Below, one piece after another: positions 3,983 to 5,530 of a stretch of 5,530 nucleotides of DNA. The DNA is from Nitrospiria bacterium (GTDB lineage: Bacteria; Nitrospirota; CAKKRA01; 9FT-COMBO-42-15): contig CAKKST010000296.1 in NCBI GenBank assembly GCA_919903585.1, forward strand, positions 1 through 5,530. The letters are read 5' to 3'. A model generated the notes under the pieces. The model searched no databases, was not told where the DNA came from, and was given only the letters and a program-made list of their open reading frames with translations. Each line of letters opens with the position of its first letter. The stretch's first letter is position 1. A program made the position numbers and the translations under genes.

Positions 3983-5530
3983 ATGTATTCTTTGGTTGTC
4001 AGGCTCATCCTTTCTTTGTTTCTTTTTTTTATTTTCCTTCCTTCTTCCTTCCTTTCAGCCTCAGATGCAATCCCTCTCAAAAAGCTCTTCAATGTAACCA
4101 AGATAGATTTTAACAAAAAAATATCCGGCCATACGGCAACGCTTCTTTCAGATGGCAAGCTCTTGATTATTGGCGGTAAGGATGAGACCGGCCTTCTTTC
4201 TTCTATTTATATATACGATGCATCAACAAATCAGTTTAAAGATGCCTCTGCTAAGTTAATTACATCCCGCTATGACCATACAGCAACAATACTTTCAGAT
4301 AATAAGGTATTGATTGCAGGCGGCAGTGATTCTGCAGGGCCAATCTCATCATTAGAAATATACGACCCTGTATCTGATGCTATTTCTGTTTTATCAAACA
4401 GCCTTTCAATTCCAAGGACAGGCCATACAGCAGCGCTTTTATCTGACGGCAGGGTATTGATAACAGGCGGGACAGACTCATCAGGCATATCATTGGATAG
4501 CGCTGAGCTCTATGACCCGAAGATGGGCGAGGCAGCGCCTCGCCCCTACATTCTTCCTGCGAGGATGACCACTTTCCGTTCAAATCATACAGCAACACTA
4601 CTGCCTGATGGCAGGGTGATAATCATTGGAGGAAAAGAAGAGGGTCAAGGGTCAGGGGTCAAGGTGGCGCTCAACTCTGCTGAGGTCTTTAATCCTTCTA
4701 CAGAAACATTTACACCCCTTTCAGGACAATTAAAAAAAGGCAGATTTGGCCATACAGCAACCCTATTGCCTGATGGAAGGATACTCATTGCCCTTGGCGC
4801 TGGATACGACTATGACGAAGACGATGACGATGATGACAAAGATACAAACAAGATAAAACCATACAACAATGCTGAGCTCTATGACCCTGTAACAGATACA
4901 TTCATAAAGATTGCAGGCAAGATTACTGACAAAAGATATGACCATACAGCAAATCTTCTTCCTGATGCAAGGATAATAATTATTGGCGGAACAGGGAAAG
5001 AACAGGGTCAAGGGTCATGGGGCAAGGGTGAGGGGGCAGTAATCCTCACCCCTGTTATAAAAGACACAAACAATCCATTAATCGCAAGCATCACAATAAA
5101 CAACAACCCCCCTTCCCTTGACCCTGCACCCTTGACCCATGACCCTTTAACTTTAATCCGCTTCTCAGAGCCTATAAGGGTAACAACACTAACACCTGAT
5201 ACAATCATATTAAAAAGAGAAGATGGGCAAAAGGTAGAAGGCACAATTGCCCAATCAGAATCAGGGCTCTTGGCATTCTTTACGCCAAAGAATCCTTTAT
5301 CAGGCGGAAAAGGATACACCATTGAGCTTACATCAGGCATAACAGACACATCAGGCAATCCATTAACAGCATACACAAACACCTTTGTAGTTCCAAACCC
5401 AGTTCCTTCAATAACATCTATATTACCAATAACAGCCATAGCAAACACAACCTTTACCATAACCATAAAAGGCACAGGCTTTGTAGAAACATCACAAATA
5501 AAACTTGGCGGCTATGCCATACCAACAACA
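3983..5530 (+). CDS. secreted kelch-repeat protein with Ig-like and IPT/TIG domains, 3' end missing
   Basis: 516 codons are open to the window edge with no stop, so this is a 5' portion. Seen: a signal peptide MYSLVVRLILSLFLFFIFLP with likely cleavage after about residue 26-29. Six kelch motifs follow, each built on [G/D/N]HTA-x-LL-x-DGR-x-x-I-x-GG, with the His-Thr motif beginning at residues 49, 98, 147, 201, 256 and 320. A Big_5/SbsA-like Ig domain spans about 360-470 (RFSEPIRV, FTPKNPLSGGKGYTIEL, TDTSGNPL). An IPT/TIG domain starts at about 472 (PVPSITSILP, IKGTGF). The six kelch motifs predict a beta-propeller outside the cytoplasm. No galactose-oxidase copper ligands or other catalytic site can be recognised, so binding, adhesion or a surface structural role is most likely. 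Several in-frame DNA repeats and an Asp tract enlarge its loops. The start ATG is chosen because the signal peptide begins there. Confidence 0.93.
   Translation, partial: MYSLVVRLILSLFLFFIFLPSSFLSASDAIPLKKLFNVTKIDFNKKISGHTATLLSDGKLLIIGGKDETGLLSSIYIYDASTNQFKDASAKLITSRYDHTATILSDNKVLIAGGSDSAGPISSLEIYDPVSDAISVLSNSLSIPRTGHTAALLSDGRVLITGGTDSSGISLDSAELYDPKMGEAAPRPYILPARMTTFRSNHTATLLPDGRVIIIGGKEEGQGSGVKVALNSAEVFNPSTETFTPLSGQLKKGRFGHTATLLPDGRILIALGAGYDYDEDDDDDDKDTNKIKPYNNAELYDPVTDTFIKIAGKITDKRYDHTANLLPDARIIIIGGTGKEQGQGSWGKGEGAVILTPVIKDTNNPLIASITINNNPPSLDPAPLTHDPLTLIRFSEPIRVTTLTPDTIILKREDGQKVEGTIAQSESGLLAFFTPKNPLSGGKGYTIELTSGITDTSGNPLTAYTNTFVVPNPVPSITSILPITAIANTTFTITIKGTGFVETSQIKLGGYAIPTT
4525..4549. 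repeat. degenerate palindromic repeat inside the kelch gene
   Basis: GGGCGAGGC (4525-4533) and GCCTCGCCC (4537-4545) form a 9-bp perfect stem with a 3-base loop. The end TCGCCCCTAC (4540-4549) is identical to the right end of the 3418-3445 palindrome. It is read in frame as GEAAPRPY (about residues 182-189) after the blade-3 ELYDP segment, and blade 3 is about 5 residues longer than the basic blade. Confidence 0.7.
4637..4664 (+). repeat. GGGTCA-type repeat, copy 1
   Basis: Three GGGTCA units lie at 4642-4647, 4649-4654 and 4656-4661. The stretch matches 5000-5027 at 25 of 28 positions. It is translated in frame as K-E-E-G-Q-G-S-G-V-K just after the double glycine of kelch motif 4, so it occupies the loop following that strand. 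Confidence 0.75.
4808..4843 (+). repeat. GAY-codon (Asp-rich) tract in the kelch gene
   Basis: Twelve codons, nine of them GAC or GAT, encode residues 276-287 (DYDEDDDDDDKD). The tract sits after the glycine-rich strand end of kelch motif 5, the loop position equivalent to copies of the GGGTCA repeat in motifs 4 and 6. It could bind divalent metal, as Asp-rich loops often do, or be a simple codon-repeat expansion. Confidence 0.7.
5000..5031 (+). repeat. GGGTCA-type repeat, copy 2 (left arm of an inverted pair)
   Basis: GGGTCA units lie at 5005-5010 and 5012-5017, followed by degenerate units. The stretch 5011-5030 is complementary to 5127-5146 at 19 of 20 positions. It is translated as K-E-Q-G-Q-G-S-W-G-K-G after the double glycine of kelch motif 6, the same structural place as copy 1. 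Confidence 0.75.
5112..5146 (-). repeat. GGGTCA-type repeat, copy 3 (inverted, right arm)
   Basis: TGACCC units lie at 5119-5124, 5133-5138 and 5140-5145, which is the GGGTCA family in the opposite orientation. It pairs with 5011-5030 across a spacer of about 96 bases. It is translated as SLDPAPLTHDP within the first strand region of the Ig-like domain, just before RFSEPIRV, where other members have a short linker. Confidence 0.75.

Noticed and set aside
3922..5475. Several leftward open frames of 70-155 codons opposite the kelch gene
   Set aside because: They run antisense to a continuous 516-codon frame with signal peptide and recognisable domains, lack ribosome binding sites, and show no protein-family features.

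Overview
The window looks like a moderately AT-rich Gram-negative-type bacterial chromosome. The evidence is a type IV pilus assembly operon, a secreted kelch/Ig-like surface protein, and short GC-rich dispersed repeats embedded both between and inside genes. Repeats of this style, and the short EIKRLDEKID coiled-coil protein, remind me of Nitrospirota, Desulfobacterota and related uncultured lineages. That placement is an inference from style, not from a marker gene.

Left part (1-3305, all leftward): an overlapping cluster reading pilB, pilM, pilN, pilO, with pilO running off the left edge. Every junction overlaps (4-bp ATGA, 1-bp TAATG, 4-bp ATGA), so the genes are probably co-transcribed and translationally coupled. 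PilB is the hexameric extension ATPase and carries an MshEN-type N-terminus, a fold known to bind cyclic-di-GMP. PilM, PilN and PilO would form the inner-membrane alignment platform. PilM is divergent: its nucleotide-binding motifs are degraded, and a GC-rich repeat has been translated into its C-terminal region.

Middle (3306-3474): a 169-bp divergent intergenic region. It holds a good rightward sigma70-like promoter, a weak leftward one, and a perfect 28-bp palindrome lying in the 5' leader of the rightward gene.

Right part (3475-5530, rightward): a small coiled-coil protein of unknown function (3475-3885), then a 97-bp gap with its own promoter and a 9-G tract, then a long open frame from 3983 that leaves the window without a stop. 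It encodes a signal peptide, six kelch motifs, a bacterial Ig-like (Big_5/SbsA-like) domain and the start of an IPT/TIG domain. It is probably a secreted or cell-surface protein.

The most unusual theme is that three dispersed-repeat families are read through in frame inside protein genes: a CCCCCTTT...AAAGGGGG element in pilM, a palindromic TCGCCCCTAC element in the kelch gene, and GGGTCA-type repeats three times in the kelch gene. They sit in loops or domain edges. In the kelch gene, deviations from the basic 49-residue blade coincide with such inserts or with an Asp-rich tract. No RNA genes, CRISPR arrays, IS elements or convincing intrinsic terminators were seen.
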